Positions 1 to 7,462 of a stretch of 21,774 nucleotides of DNA are shown one piece after another. The stretch comes from Candidatus Baldrarchaeum yapensis (GTDB taxonomy: Archaea > Asgardarchaeota > Baldrarchaeia > Baldrarchaeales > Baldrarchaeaceae), in assembly GCA_016840465.1 (NCBI GenBank), contig JAEOSH010000038.1:1-21774 (forward strand), in the 5' to 3' direction. The notes below the pieces were generated by a model. The model was not told the DNA's origin. It saw only the letters and a program-made list of their open reading frames with translations, and made no database searches. The first letter of the stretch is position 1. Each line of letters starts with the position of its first letter. Made by a program: the position numbers and the translations under genes.

Positions 1-504
1 CTCGGTCGAAATGTCGACTATCGTTGGTAGCACCATCATCGTCAGAACAATTGCACTCGTCAGCACCACCTGTCCGCTACTCAGCCCAAAAAACTCCGCA
101 ATGGCGGGAGCTATGAACATGAGCCCGACGAAACCATAAACTATTGACGGAATTGCGGCAAGCATTTCAATCATGGACTTCAGGGGATCTTTCAGCCATC
201 CGGGCGCCCACTCTGATATGTAAATTGACACCGAGATGCCGAGGGGGACTGAGATCATGAGCGTGGTCGCAACGATCAGTACCGACCCGATCATCAGAGG
301 GAGCGCCCCGTACTTTCCATAGTACGGAGCCCACCTGGTCCCGGTGAGCAACTCTCCAATTCCAACCTCCCAAAATGCGGGCAATCCCTCTTCCAAAACG
401 AATATCATCATGAGGATTAACGCAATTATGGAGGAGGACGCCGATAGCAATAGTATGATCTTTATCGGGGCATCCTCAATCCTAAGGCGCCACCTCATCG
501 CCAT
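1..504 (-). CDS. pstC: Phosphate ABC transporter permease PstC (partial, C-terminus beyond window)
   Basis: This is one of the two membrane subunits that form the channel of the high-affinity phosphate importer. Only the first 168 codons are in the window. I translated them from the minus strand: a short basic N-terminus, a membrane helix near residues 14-34, a periplasmic-type stretch with WAPYYGKYGALP, further helices, and the EMLAAIPSIVYGFVG segment that matches the conserved cytoplasmic loop of PstC, where the ATPase PstB docks. The ATG overlaps the pstS stop as TGATG (502-506), so the two genes are translationally coupled in one transcript. PstA would be the nearest alternative, but the loop sequence and the position directly after pstS favour PstC. 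The remaining permease and ATPase genes presumably follow beyond position 1. Confidence 0.93.
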   Translation of the reverse strand, partial: MAMRWRLRIEDAPIKIILLLSASSSIIALILMMIFVLEEGLPAFWEVGIGELLTGTRWAPYYGKYGALPLMIGSVLIVATTLMISVPLGISVSIYISEWAPGWLKDPLKSMIEMLAAIPSIVYGFVGLMFIAPAIAEFFGLSSGQVVLTSAIVLTMMVLPTIVDISTE

Positions 505-1646
505 CACCTTACGAGGAAAACATCGGGGCACACACATCGGATCTCCGCAATGCTAATCAAATAGGTAAAGAGCAAAATTCCGCCGCTGATGGGGCTAAAA
601 GCGCATCCACAGGTTGTAGTATAGAGCATAACTTCGACTTCCTTCTCCATCGTTGCGGAAGATGTCATATTGTGTTTCTCGAGGAAGTAATAGTACGGGA
701 GCGGGAGATAACCCACTTTTTCGACGATCCTCTGGCCCTCAAGGCCCTCGACGAAATCTATGTATCTGTCGACAAGAGATCCGCTCTTAGGCCACCCGTT
801 CGTCACAAAGTAGAGGTTTCTACTTAACGGGTACTTCCCGGCGTATACGTTCTCGGGGGTCGGCGCGTAATACGGTCCTCCTTCCTTCTCCCCTATGTTC
901 ACAACCCTCACATCGGGCGTGACATAACCCAGACCTAAGAACCCTATGGAGTAAGGCGTCTTCTTCACCTGCTCCAGCATCTGCATATTGCTCACAACAT
1001 TCATCGCCTCCTCGCTCACGGTGAAGTTAAAGGGCTTAATGCATTTTTCCTCGAAAATCTCCCTCGTCCCGGATCCCGCCTCGCGCACTATTATCACTAT
1101 CTTCTCCTTCGGCAACCTCGGATCAAAGTCGTGCCACGTGCTGTACTTCCCCGAAAAAATCTCCCCAACTTGTCTCAACGTCAGGTTAAGCGTCCCTCCC
1201 AGCCCCTTCGTGACATTCGGATTCACTACTATGCAAATCGCGTCTATTGCGATCACATGCAATACCAGAGACACACCCCTTTCCTGCGCCTTAGCTATCT
1301 CCTCCGGCTTGGGCTCCCTCGACGCACTGGCAATATCACATAACCCATCTATGAGCTCCGCATAACCCCTGCCGCTACCGCCCCCCTCAACAGTAATGCT
1401 CAGCGGCAGATCCCTGTACTTGTTCATGAAGGCTATGGCAGTCGCATTCGCAATCGGAAGCACAGTAGTGGATCCGACAACCCTGATCTTCTCCGATCTC
1501 CATGCGCTGTCCTCTTCAGTGACTCCTACATAGTACGATCCGGTTAATGGCGCGAGAACCCACAGCCCGACGGCCAATCCGGCGAAGAACACGTAAAAGA
1601 GTACCAGCATTCCCAATCCACTTTTCAGATCCACCGCCACCACCAT
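504..1646 (-). CDS. pstS: Phosphate ABC transporter substrate-binding protein PstS
   Basis: Extracytoplasmic phosphate-binding protein that delivers phosphate to the PstCA permease. It has a hydrophobic N-terminal signal anchor (about residues 11-37), then a PBP-like phosphate-binding fold with the typical pieces RVVGSTTVLPIA, a glycine-rich GGGSGRGYAELIDG loop followed by DIASASR, and EAGSGTREIFEEK, which supply the phosphate-binding Ser/Thr/Arg residues. There is no lipobox Cys after the signal segment, so it is probably held by the uncleaved helix. The body ends near YLPLPYYYFLEK. It is followed by an unusual tail of roughly 55 residues with a CGC motif and a second hydrophobic segment. 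The start is 23 nt downstream of the centre of a TATA box (1664-1673), so the mRNA is probably leaderless. It diverges from the AbrB-PhoU gene. Confidence 0.93.
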   Translation of the reverse strand: MVVAVDLKSGLGMLVLFYVFFAGLAVGLWVLAPLTGSYYVGVTEEDSAWRSEKIRVVGSTTVLPIANATAIAFMNKYRDLPLSITVEGGGSGRGYAELIDGLCDIASASREPKPEEIAKAQERGVSLVLHVIAIDAICIVVNPNVTKGLGGTLNLTLRQVGEIFSGKYSTWHDFDPRLPKEKIVIIVREAGSGTREIFEEKCIKPFNFTVSEEAMNVVSNMQMLEQVKKTPYSIGFLGLGYVTPDVRVVNIGEKEGGPYYAPTPENVYAGKYPLSRNLYFVTNGWPKSGSLVDRYIDFVEGLEGQRIVEKVGYLPLPYYYFLEKHNMTSSATMEKEVEVMLYTTTCGCAFSPISGGILLFTYLISIAEIRCVCPDVFLVR

Positions 1647-1663
1647 TTGACTTTCTCACAAAT

Positions 1664-1739
1664 GTTTATATAGCTTATCGAAATAGCAATATAAATAGAT
1701 ACGTTTGGTATATAGAGATATGTAGAGGTATGTAGACGG
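1664..1739. promoter_or_regulatory. Divergent pstS / AbrB-PhoU promoter region with three 10-bp repeats
   Basis: On the minus strand, CTATATAAAC (1664-1673) is a TATA box placed for a leaderless pstS transcript. On the plus strand, ATATAAATA (1689-1697) serves the AbrB-PhoU gene with a predicted start near 1719. Three head-to-tail 10-bp units follow: TATATAGAGA (1709-1718), TATGTAGAGG (1719-1728) and TATGTAGACG (1729-1738). They cover the predicted transcription start and leader. A repeat of exactly one helical turn suggests a regulator binding one DNA face; the AbrB-PhoU protein itself is an obvious candidate, but that is inference. Confidence 0.55.
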
Positions 1740-1746
1740 TGGTAAC

Positions 1747-2775
1747 ATGAGCACGGTCACCCGCAAGCTCCAGTTGACCGGGGGGAGCACGATTATCGTC
1801 TCACTTCCCAAAAAGTGGGTATCCTCACTGGGAATGAGGCCGGGGGATGAGGTCACTCTCGTCCTCAATAGGGATGGAACCATCACCGTCATGCCTAAGA
1901 CTCTCCACAGGACGAATGAAAAGCCCGAGGCTGTAATAAGGGTAACGAGGGACATGAGCCCGGAGGTCGCGGTAAGGGAATTCATAGGCTACTACCTCGT
2001 CGGCTACGACGTTATAAGGGTAGAATTTGGAAATGACACGGAGATGCACAGATCCCAGATAAAAGAAGCAATACGAGACAAGCTTATAGGCGTGGAAGTA
2101 ATGGAGGAGTCCGAAGTACATCTCGTAGCCAGGTGTCTCATAACCTACACCGAGTTCTCCCTAAACGACGCCCTTAACAGAATGAGGGCCGTCACAAGCC
2201 TAATGTTAAGAGATGCCGTAAAAGCGCTAATCTCATACAACATAGACCTTGCCGAGGATGTGTGCCGGCGGGATAACGACGTTGACAGGCTCTACTTGTT
2301 TATAGTAAGACAACTAAAAACCCTGATACGCCAGCCTCATACTCTCTCTGACCTCGGTCTCAGAACAGTAAGAGATTGTCTCGGCTACCGCCTTGTTGCA
2401 AAAACTGTCGAGAGAATCGCTGACCATGCAATGCGCATTGCCGAGGTTTCGAAGAGCACGAGACTCCCCAAAGATGAGGATCTGTTCTGGAGGATAGAAA
2501 AGGCCCGTGATCTCGCAATAGATCTCTTCAATGAATCGCTATCTGCGTTCATAAAACTGGATAAACAACTCGCTCATGAGGTCATCGAGCGCTCCAAGGA
2601 GATGTCCTTCCTCGAAGAGGAAATACTCGAAAATCTTCTCAAACACACGGAACTCGATGCAAAGGACGTGGCAAATCTCAGGCTAGCATTTGAAAGTTTG
2701 AGGAGGTCGGCAGAGTACTCGGCGGATATTGCAGAAATAGCAATAAACATGGCAATCCTGGAACCCGTCCTCTAA
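1747..2775 (+). CDS. AbrB-domain PhoU-type phosphate uptake regulator
   Basis: Archaeal phosphate regulator joining a DNA-binding domain to PhoU. Residues 1 to about 48 form an AbrB/SpoVT swapped-hairpin domain (TRKLQLTGGSTIIVSLPKKW, then GMRPGDEVTL). Residues of about 115-340 contain two PhoU three-helix bundles, each with an acidic patch such as DNDVDRLYLF and the helix ending in SAEYSADIAEIAINM. PhoU domains bind metal ions and signal the state of the Pst transporter. The fused AbrB domain suggests direct transcriptional control, probably of the divergent pst operon. The length is normal for the archaeal fused family, about 340 aa. The 3' end overlaps the convergent acyl-CoA synthetase gene by 4 bp. 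Confidence 0.92.
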   Translation: MSTVTRKLQLTGGSTIIVSLPKKWVSSLGMRPGDEVTLVLNRDGTITVMPKTLHRTNEKPEAVIRVTRDMSPEVAVREFIGYYLVGYDVIRVEFGNDTEMHRSQIKEAIRDKLIGVEVMEESEVHLVARCLITYTEFSLNDALNRMRAVTSLMLRDAVKALISYNIDLAEDVCRRDNDVDRLYLFIVRQLKTLIRQPHTLSDLGLRTVRDCLGYRLVAKTVERIADHAMRIAEVSKSTRLPKDEDLFWRIEKARDLAIDLFNESLSAFIKLDKQLAHEVIERSKEMSFLEEEILENLLKHTELDAKDVANLRLAFESLRRSAEYSADIAEIAINMAILEPVL

Positions 2776-4175
2776 CCCTCTCTCTTCAGCCATGTCGAAT
2801 ACTCTAAGGAGCGCGCAAGCACGTTAACCGCCCGTTCAGGCGTAAAGTAGCATGGTATACCTAACTTTTCCACTTCCTGAACGTCTCCTATTACGATGTC
2901 ACCCATGGGGACGCAGAAGACGACAGGCTTTCTCACGCATCCCGCCTCCATAATCTCGTGTACCGCCTGCCCAACCTCCTTAACCCTCATCGCTGGAACT
3001 ATGCATATTATTCCGTCCACGTTTCTGTTGTGCAGTAAGATCTCAACCCCGCGCTGATACTGTTCGGCAGTCACTAAGAAACTCAGGTCGAGGGGATTGA
3101 AGCAACTGGTCCATGGGAATGCTATCTGCTTCAACACTTCGAGGGTGTTATCATCGTATGCCGCGAGTTCTAAGCCGAGTGAACTCGCATGGTCGACGCT
3201 CAGAATCCCCATGCTACCGCTATATGAAATTATAGATAGCCTCGGACCCCGCATCGGAGGTTGCATTGAGAAAAATTTCAGCAAATCAAAGAACTCCTCC
3301 AGAGAATCCGCCTTCAATGCTCCGCTCTGTCTCAACGCAACATCCCATATTGTGGCATCTCCGGCCAGTGAGGCCGTGTGAGAAAGTGTAAGTTGGCTAC
3401 CTGCTGCGGTCTTTCCACCCTTGAGGACAACCACCGGCTTCTTCCGGGAAACAGCCCTCAATACTCTCATAAGCCTCCTTCCATCTCGGGTTCCCTCAAT
3501 GTACATGCCTATTACGCTGGTCTCCGGGTCCTCCGCGAGAAACTCCAGAAAATCCGTCTCGTCGAGGTCAGCCTTGTTTCCTATCGTTATCAGCTTGCTT
3601 ATCCCCCACGGGTAAACCTCCAGCATCCCAGCAGCGAATATCCCCGCTTGCGCAATTATACTTATAGTGCCTTTCCTTAGGCCCGGAAGAGGCGCAAATG
3701 TGGTTGCCAGATTGCAATAGGTGTTGACAAATCCGGCACAGTTTGGCCCAAGCACGCGTATGCCATATTTTCTCGCAACTTCAACTATTTTCGACTGAAG
3801 TTCCCTCCCATATTCTCCCATTTCTGCAAATCCCGCAGCCTCTATGACCACGAACTTCACACCCTTCTCTCCGCATTGCTCAAGTGCTCCCAGAACCTTG
3901 TCGGCGGGGATTATGATTATGGATAAATCTATTTCACTAGGAACGTCAAGTACCGATGGATAACATTTCAAACCCAAAATTTCCTTCTCTTTTGGGTTTA
4001 TCGGGAACACTTTCCCCGGAAATCCGAGACTCACAAGGTTCTTGAGAATGTTATGCCCAAGCTTCGCCGGATTGGAGGAAGCACCTATCACTGCAACCGA
4101 TTTTGGATAGAAAAAAGACCTCAACTCCTCATACTTTCTCTTGATGTCCTCGGGCTCTATATTGTCATCCGCCAT
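2772..4175 (-). CDS. acdA: Acetyl-CoA synthetase (ADP-forming) alpha subunit / acyl-CoA synthetase, NDP-forming
   Basis: Converts an acyl-CoA plus ADP and phosphate to the free acid, CoA and ATP, the usual last step of archaeal acid-forming fermentation. The alpha subunit binds CoA and carries the phosphohistidine. Domains in order: Rossmann CoA-binding domain (about 22-125, SVAVIGASSNPAKLGHNI), a succinyl-CoA-ligase-like domain (LGPNCAGFVNT near 142-151, GNKADLDE near 199-206), and a second flavodoxin-like domain with the SHTASLAG motif, where His266 is the expected phosphorylated residue. The common QSG motif reads QAG here. At 467 aa it is a lone alpha subunit; the ATP-grasp beta subunit is not in the window. 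The start is supported by GGTGATGATC (4180-4189 on the minus strand). The substrate could be acetyl-CoA or a longer or branched acyl-CoA. Confidence 0.9.
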   Translation of the reverse strand: MADDNIEPEDIKRKYEELRSFFYPKSVAVIGASSNPAKLGHNILKNLVSLGFPGKVFPINPKEKEILGLKCYPSVLDVPSEIDLSIIIIPADKVLGALEQCGEKGVKFVVIEAAGFAEMGEYGRELQSKIVEVARKYGIRVLGPNCAGFVNTYCNLATTFAPLPGLRKGTISIIAQAGIFAAGMLEVYPWGISKLITIGNKADLDETDFLEFLAEDPETSVIGMYIEGTRDGRRLMRVLRAVSRKKPVVVLKGGKTAAGSQLTLSHTASLAGDATIWDVALRQSGALKADSLEEFFDLLKFFSMQPPMRGPRLSIISYSGSMGILSVDHASSLGLELAAYDDNTLEVLKQIAFPWTSCFNPLDLSFLVTAEQYQRGVEILLHNRNVDGIICIVPAMRVKEVGQAVHEIMEAGCVRKPVVFCVPMGDIVIGDVQEVEKLGIPCYFTPERAVNVLARSLEYSTWLKREG

Positions 4176-4757
4176 CGCCGATCATCACCGGAGAGTTTTC
4201 TCCTCATAAAACATGTGAGCGGAAAACGCAGTAAATATCTCTCAAGATCAAGATGTTTATTTAGGCTAATACATCCAACTTATAACGATTTCCAAGGAGA
4301 AACCTTCAGAAAAATGATATAAATTGATCAATTATTCGGTAATTGTCGAGAAATAAAAAGACGAATTTTCAAAAATCACATATCCAATCAACTGTTATCA
4401 TATCTATTTCGAAAAACATAGTTTTTCTATATACAGTACTGCTCTGCAGAACTGTGGATACTGCTGGAAGAAATGTTCTATCCCGCCCTCCGACAAAGGA
4501 TCTTGCCCTTAGGGTCAATATTCACAACCAATTCCCCTATGAGAAAAATTGACTCACATGTACGTAAAATTTGTGCTGAAGTTGAGAACCAAGACTTATA
4601 ATTGGCAATCAGCAAATGAACGTTATGCTACATCGGATGATACCGTAAAAATCGTTGATCTCCCAAGACGTTACAACTTTAATTACCGAGAACATGCGTA
4701 TTGTTTTTTGATGATGTTTTGGAATGCGAACTTGTTTTTTCAGAAGTCTGCTGTAAA
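4176..4757. other. Gene-free AT-rich stretch
   Basis: I see no convincing gene here. Short open frames of about 70-90 codons exist on both strands, but they lack recognisable domains, good ribosome-binding sites and the codon use of the neighbours. The acdA leader lies at the left end: a small dyad GGAGAgtttTCTCC (4190-4203) next to its GGTGATGATC ribosome-binding site, and TATA-like sequences further up (4252-4262 and 4278-4287, minus strand). An isolated TGATGATG near 4709 resembles a box C but has no matching D box. Confidence 0.45.
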
Positions 4758-4807
4758 TATGGGCATTTTTCTTTGCCCATAAATAAAAATGAAGCAAATA
4801 TGCTTCA
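4758..4807. promoter_or_regulatory. Two stacked dyads upstream of the maoC promoter
   Basis: TATGGGCA-(8 nt)-TGCCCATA at 4758-4781 is a perfect 8-bp dyad. TGAAGCA-AATA-TGCTTCA at 4790-4807 is a perfect 7-bp dyad. Their centres are 29 bp apart, close to three helical turns, and the second ends 8 bp before the TATA box GTTATAAGC (4816-4824). That position, upstream of the TFB/TBP site, is typical for archaeal activators. Two separate dimeric regulators or one oligomer could bind here. Formation of RNA hairpins is less likely because the sites precede the predicted transcript start near 4845. Confidence 0.5.
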
Positions 4808-4815
4808 CCAATGAA

Positions 4816-4871
4816 GTTATAAGCACTATTACTCGGAATTTTCAGCGCACTGGGATAACTGCTCCCTGCGC
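4816..4871 (+). promoter_or_regulatory. maoC-abfD promoter and leader hairpin
   Basis: The TATA box GTTATAAGC (4816-4824) predicts transcription from about 4845. The first 27 nt of that transcript can fold: GCGCA (4845-4849) pairs with TGCGC (4867-4871) and GGGA (4852-4855) pairs with TCCC (4863-4866), with a CT bulge. About 75 nt of leader precedes the ATG. A 5'-terminal hairpin could protect the mRNA or act in regulation; it matches no riboswitch that I recognise. Confidence 0.4.
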
Positions 4872-4920
4872 GGATACTACGAGGCTATACGAGTAATCTT
4901 CTTTAGTATGGGTGATGTAC

Positions 4921-5370
4921 ATGCCGGGCATGTACTTCGAGGATTTCGAAGAGGGTCAAGAGTTTGAAACACCCGCCAGAACGGTCACAGAAGCCGATAT
5001 TATAAACTTCGCCGGGATAAGCGGAAACTTCAACCCACTGCACATAGACGAAGAGTTCGCAAGAAAAACGAGATTTGGAAGAAGGATAGCGCAGGGTGCT
5101 CTAACATTTGCAATATTAACGGGGCTGTGGGCAAGGCACGGCTTTTTGGAAGGAACGGTAGAGGCGCTATACGGCATGGATAGAATGAGGTTTACTCGCC
5201 CTGTCTTCATTGGTGACACCCTCCGAGCAAGGATAAGAGTTGTAAAGAAGGAGGACAGAGGAAATTGTGGCTTGGTAACCATCCATAATGAGGTTGTGAA
5301 CCAGCGCGGCGAGATAGTACTGGTATGCGATGCAAAGCTACTATTCAAGAAACGGAAGAATAGTAAGTAA
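4921..5370 (+). CDS. MaoC-like hot-dog hydratase, copy 1 (catalytic residues substituted)
   Basis: Single hot-dog domain protein of the MaoC / R-specific enoyl-CoA hydratase family (149 aa). I start it at the ATG at 4921, because GGTGAT at 4911-4916 is a good ribosome-binding site for it and the tandem paralogue begins with the same residues; GTG 4912 and ATG 4915 are alternatives. The family motif normally reads G-D-x-N-P-x-H, with Asp and His as the catalytic pair. Here it is GNFNPLH, so the Asp is Asn36 (codon 5026-5028) while His41 remains. The IAHG motif reads IAQG (Gln58, codon 5092-5094). The product may be inactive or altered as a hydratase, or may act as a partner of the intact copy 2, which follows after about 100 nt. 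The remaining sequence is very close to copy 2, indicating a recent duplication. Confidence 0.88.
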   Translation: MPGMYFEDFEEGQEFETPARTVTEADIINFAGISGNFNPLHIDEEFARKTRFGRRIAQGALTFAILTGLWARHGFLEGTVEALYGMDRMRFTRPVFIGDTLRARIRVVKKEDRGNCGLVTIHNEVVNQRGEIVLVCDAKLLFKKRKNSK

Positions 5371-5476
5371 GCCCAAACATTCCATCACACATTTTTCTGT
5401 CTCATTTGCTTCTCGTAACAAAGAATAATTACCTTACCATTTCCATTATTTTTGTAAAGATGTGCGTGGGGTCCCT

Positions 5477-5923
5477 ATGCCGGGTATGTACTTCGAGGAT
5501 TTTGAAGAGGGTCAGGAGTTCGAAACCCCTGCTAGGACAATCACGGAGGCTGATATCGTAAACTTTGCGGGAATAAGCGGAGACTTCAACCCTCTACACA
5601 TAGATGAGGAGTTTGCGAAAAGGTCGAGATTCGGGAGAAGAATTGCACATGGTGCCCTTACGTTTGCAATAATGACAGGGTTGTGTGCAAGGCTAGGAAT
5701 GCTAGAGGGAACCGTCGAGGCATTTTACGGCGTTGACAAACTGAGGTTCACGAGACCCGTGTTCATTGGAGACACACTAAAGGTCAGAGTAAGAGTCGTG
5801 AAAAAGGAAGATAGAGGAAATGCGGGGCTTGTGACTTTCCATAATGAGGTTGTGAACCAGCGCGGTGAGGTAGTGCTCGTCTGCGATACAAAGATTCTGT
5901 TTAGGAAACGAAAATCCGCCTAA
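5477..5923 (+). CDS. MaoC-like enoyl-CoA hydratase, copy 2 (intact active site)
   Basis: Hot-dog fold hydratase of the PhaJ/MaoC type, expected to add water to a 2-enoyl-CoA such as crotonyl-CoA to give the (R)-3-hydroxyacyl-CoA. The motif GDFNPLH is complete (Asp36 and His41, numbered from the ATG at 5477), as is IAHG (His58). The ATG at 5477 is preferred over the in-frame GTG at 5462 because the protein then aligns from residue 1 with copy 1; the ribosome-binding site is weak with either start. The gene lies directly before 4-hydroxybutyryl-CoA dehydratase, whose product is crotonyl-CoA, so hydration of that product is the simplest role. A dehydratase or other hot-dog function in the opposite direction is possible. 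Confidence 0.9.
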   Translation: MPGMYFEDFEEGQEFETPARTITEADIVNFAGISGDFNPLHIDEEFAKRSRFGRRIAHGALTFAIMTGLCARLGMLEGTVEAFYGVDKLRFTRPVFIGDTLKVRVRVVKKEDRGNAGLVTFHNEVVNQRGEVVLVCDTKILFRKRKSA

Positions 5924-5989
5924 CGCTCAGACAACATTTATCAGCCGTCACAATATTATCTCTTATTTAGCAAGATGGGGGGTACTTTC

Positions 5990-7447
5990 ATGGTTTTGAT
6001 GACGGGAGAGGAGTACATTAAGAGTCTTAAGAGAAGGAAGAAGCTTGAAGTGTATGCTTTCGGAGAAGAGATAGACGATCCGGTGGAGCATCCCCTACTT
6101 CGCCCGTCCCTTTATTCGATCGTAGAAACCTATGAAATCGCGCATGACGAAAAGTACAAGGATCTAGCAACGGCTAAATCGCACCTCATCGGGGAAATAA
6201 TAAACAGATTCACTCACATCCACCAAAGTGTCGACGACCTCGTAAAGAAGGTGAAGCTTCTGAGAGTACTGTGTCAGCGGACCGGAACCTGCGTGCAGAG
6301 GTGTGTCGGGTGGGACGCGCTCAACGCCCTGTACATAACAACCTACGAAATAGATGCAAAGCACGGCACTAACTACCACGAGAGGTTCAAGAACTACCTG
6401 AAATACGTGCAGCAGAATGATCTGATGTGCGCTGGCGCGATGACCGATGTTAAAGGCGATAGAAGCTTGCGCCCATATGAACAAAAGGATCCCGACCTCT
6501 ATGTGAGAATTGTGGAAAGGCGGGATGACGGGATAGTTGTCAGGGGAGCCAAAGCCCATACCACGGGGGCAGTTCACTCCCACGAGATAATAGTTCTGCC
6601 GACACGTGCAATGACCGAGAACGACAGAGACTACGCGGTTGCATTTGCAATACCGACCGACACCGAGGGCGTAAAGATGATAGTCGGAAGACAGATGGGC
6701 GACCGGAGAAGGCTTGAGGAGGAGTGGTTCGACCTGGGAAACTACAAATACGGTGCGACTGGACACGAGACGCTGACAATATTTGATGACGTGTTCGTTC
6801 CGTGGGATAGGGTCTTCATGTGCGGGGAAGTGGAGTTCGCTGGAATGGTCGTAGAAACCTTCTCGTCATACCACAGGCAGAATTATGGAGGGTGCAAGGC
6901 GGGGATGGGAGATGTACTCATAGGGGCCAGCGCACTTGCGGCGCTCTACAACGGCGTTCCAAATGCCCCTCATATAAGGGAGAAACTTGTGGAAATGGTA
7001 CACATGAATGAGACCCTATATGCGTGCGCTCTCGCATGCAGCTACGAGGGATATAAAACACCTTCGGGCGCCTACAGACCGGAGCCCCTGTTGGCAAACG
7101 TATGCAAGTTGAACGTCACGAGGTTTCCATATGAAATTGCTAGGCTTTCACACGACATAGCGGGAGGGTTAGTTGCAACAATGCCCAGCGAGAAGGATCT
7201 TCGCAACGAGAAACTAGGGAAGTACATAGTGAAGTACCTGCAGGCGAACGCCAAGTACCCGACCGAACACAGGATGCGCGTCTTTAGGTTGATAGAGAAC
7301 ATGACCATGAGCACGGGATACCTGATAGAGTCCCTCCATGGGGCGGGGTCTCCCCAAACGCAGAGAATAATGATTTCGAGGCTGGCCAATTTCAAGGAGA
7401 AAATGAAGATGGCCGCACGGCTGGTCGGAGTGCCGTTCGAAGAGTAA
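5990..7447 (+). CDS. abfD: 4-hydroxybutyryl-CoA dehydratase / vinylacetyl-CoA delta-isomerase
   Basis: Radical [4Fe-4S]-FAD enzyme converting 4-hydroxybutyryl-CoA to crotonyl-CoA. From the ATG at 5990 it has 485 aa, the normal size. All residues known to hold the cluster in the Clostridium enzyme have counterparts with correct spacing: Cys101 and Cys105 (TCVQRC), and His295 and Cys302 in YHRQNYGGCK, which also contains the catalytic-type Tyr299 and Lys303. The rest follows the family closely (QKDPDLYVRIVE, GIVVRGAKAHTTG, DIAGGLVATMPSEKD, LHGAGSPQTQRIM). This separates it from flavin-only 4-hydroxyphenylacetate hydroxylases. Methionine 6 of the longer frame (ATG 5975) is chosen because MVLMTGEEYI aligns with known N-termini and GGGGGGT precedes it. 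It could serve 4-aminobutyrate or succinate fermentation or a 4-hydroxybutyrate CO2-fixation cycle; the window does not decide. Confidence 0.95.
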   Translation: MVLMTGEEYIKSLKRRKKLEVYAFGEEIDDPVEHPLLRPSLYSIVETYEIAHDEKYKDLATAKSHLIGEIINRFTHIHQSVDDLVKKVKLLRVLCQRTGTCVQRCVGWDALNALYITTYEIDAKHGTNYHERFKNYLKYVQQNDLMCAGAMTDVKGDRSLRPYEQKDPDLYVRIVERRDDGIVVRGAKAHTTGAVHSHEIIVLPTRAMTENDRDYAVAFAIPTDTEGVKMIVGRQMGDRRRLEEEWFDLGNYKYGATGHETLTIFDDVFVPWDRVFMCGEVEFAGMVVETFSSYHRQNYGGCKAGMGDVLIGASALAALYNGVPNAPHIREKLVEMVHMNETLYACALACSYEGYKTPSGAYRPEPLLANVCKLNVTRFPYEIARLSHDIAGGLVATMPSEKDLRNEKLGKYIVKYLQANAKYPTEHRMRVFRLIENMTMSTGYLIESLHGAGSPQTQRIMISRLANFKEKMKMAARLVGVPFEE

Positions 7448-7462
7448 ACGAGTTAATAATTG

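Noticed and set aside
4700-4720. TTGATGATG resembling a box C of a C/D sRNA
   Set aside because: No CTGA at suitable distance and no second box pair or closing stem.
4343-4782. Two consecutive plus-strand frames of about 70-77 codons before the maoC genes
   Set aside because: No domain, poor ribosome-binding sites, irregular composition, and the second runs through the regulatory dyads; treated as chance.
5990-7447. 4-hydroxyphenylacetate 3-monooxygenase
   Set aside because: The four Fe-S ligands (Cys101, Cys105, His295, Cys302) are present with the spacing of 4-hydroxybutyryl-CoA dehydratase and are not expected in the hydroxylase.
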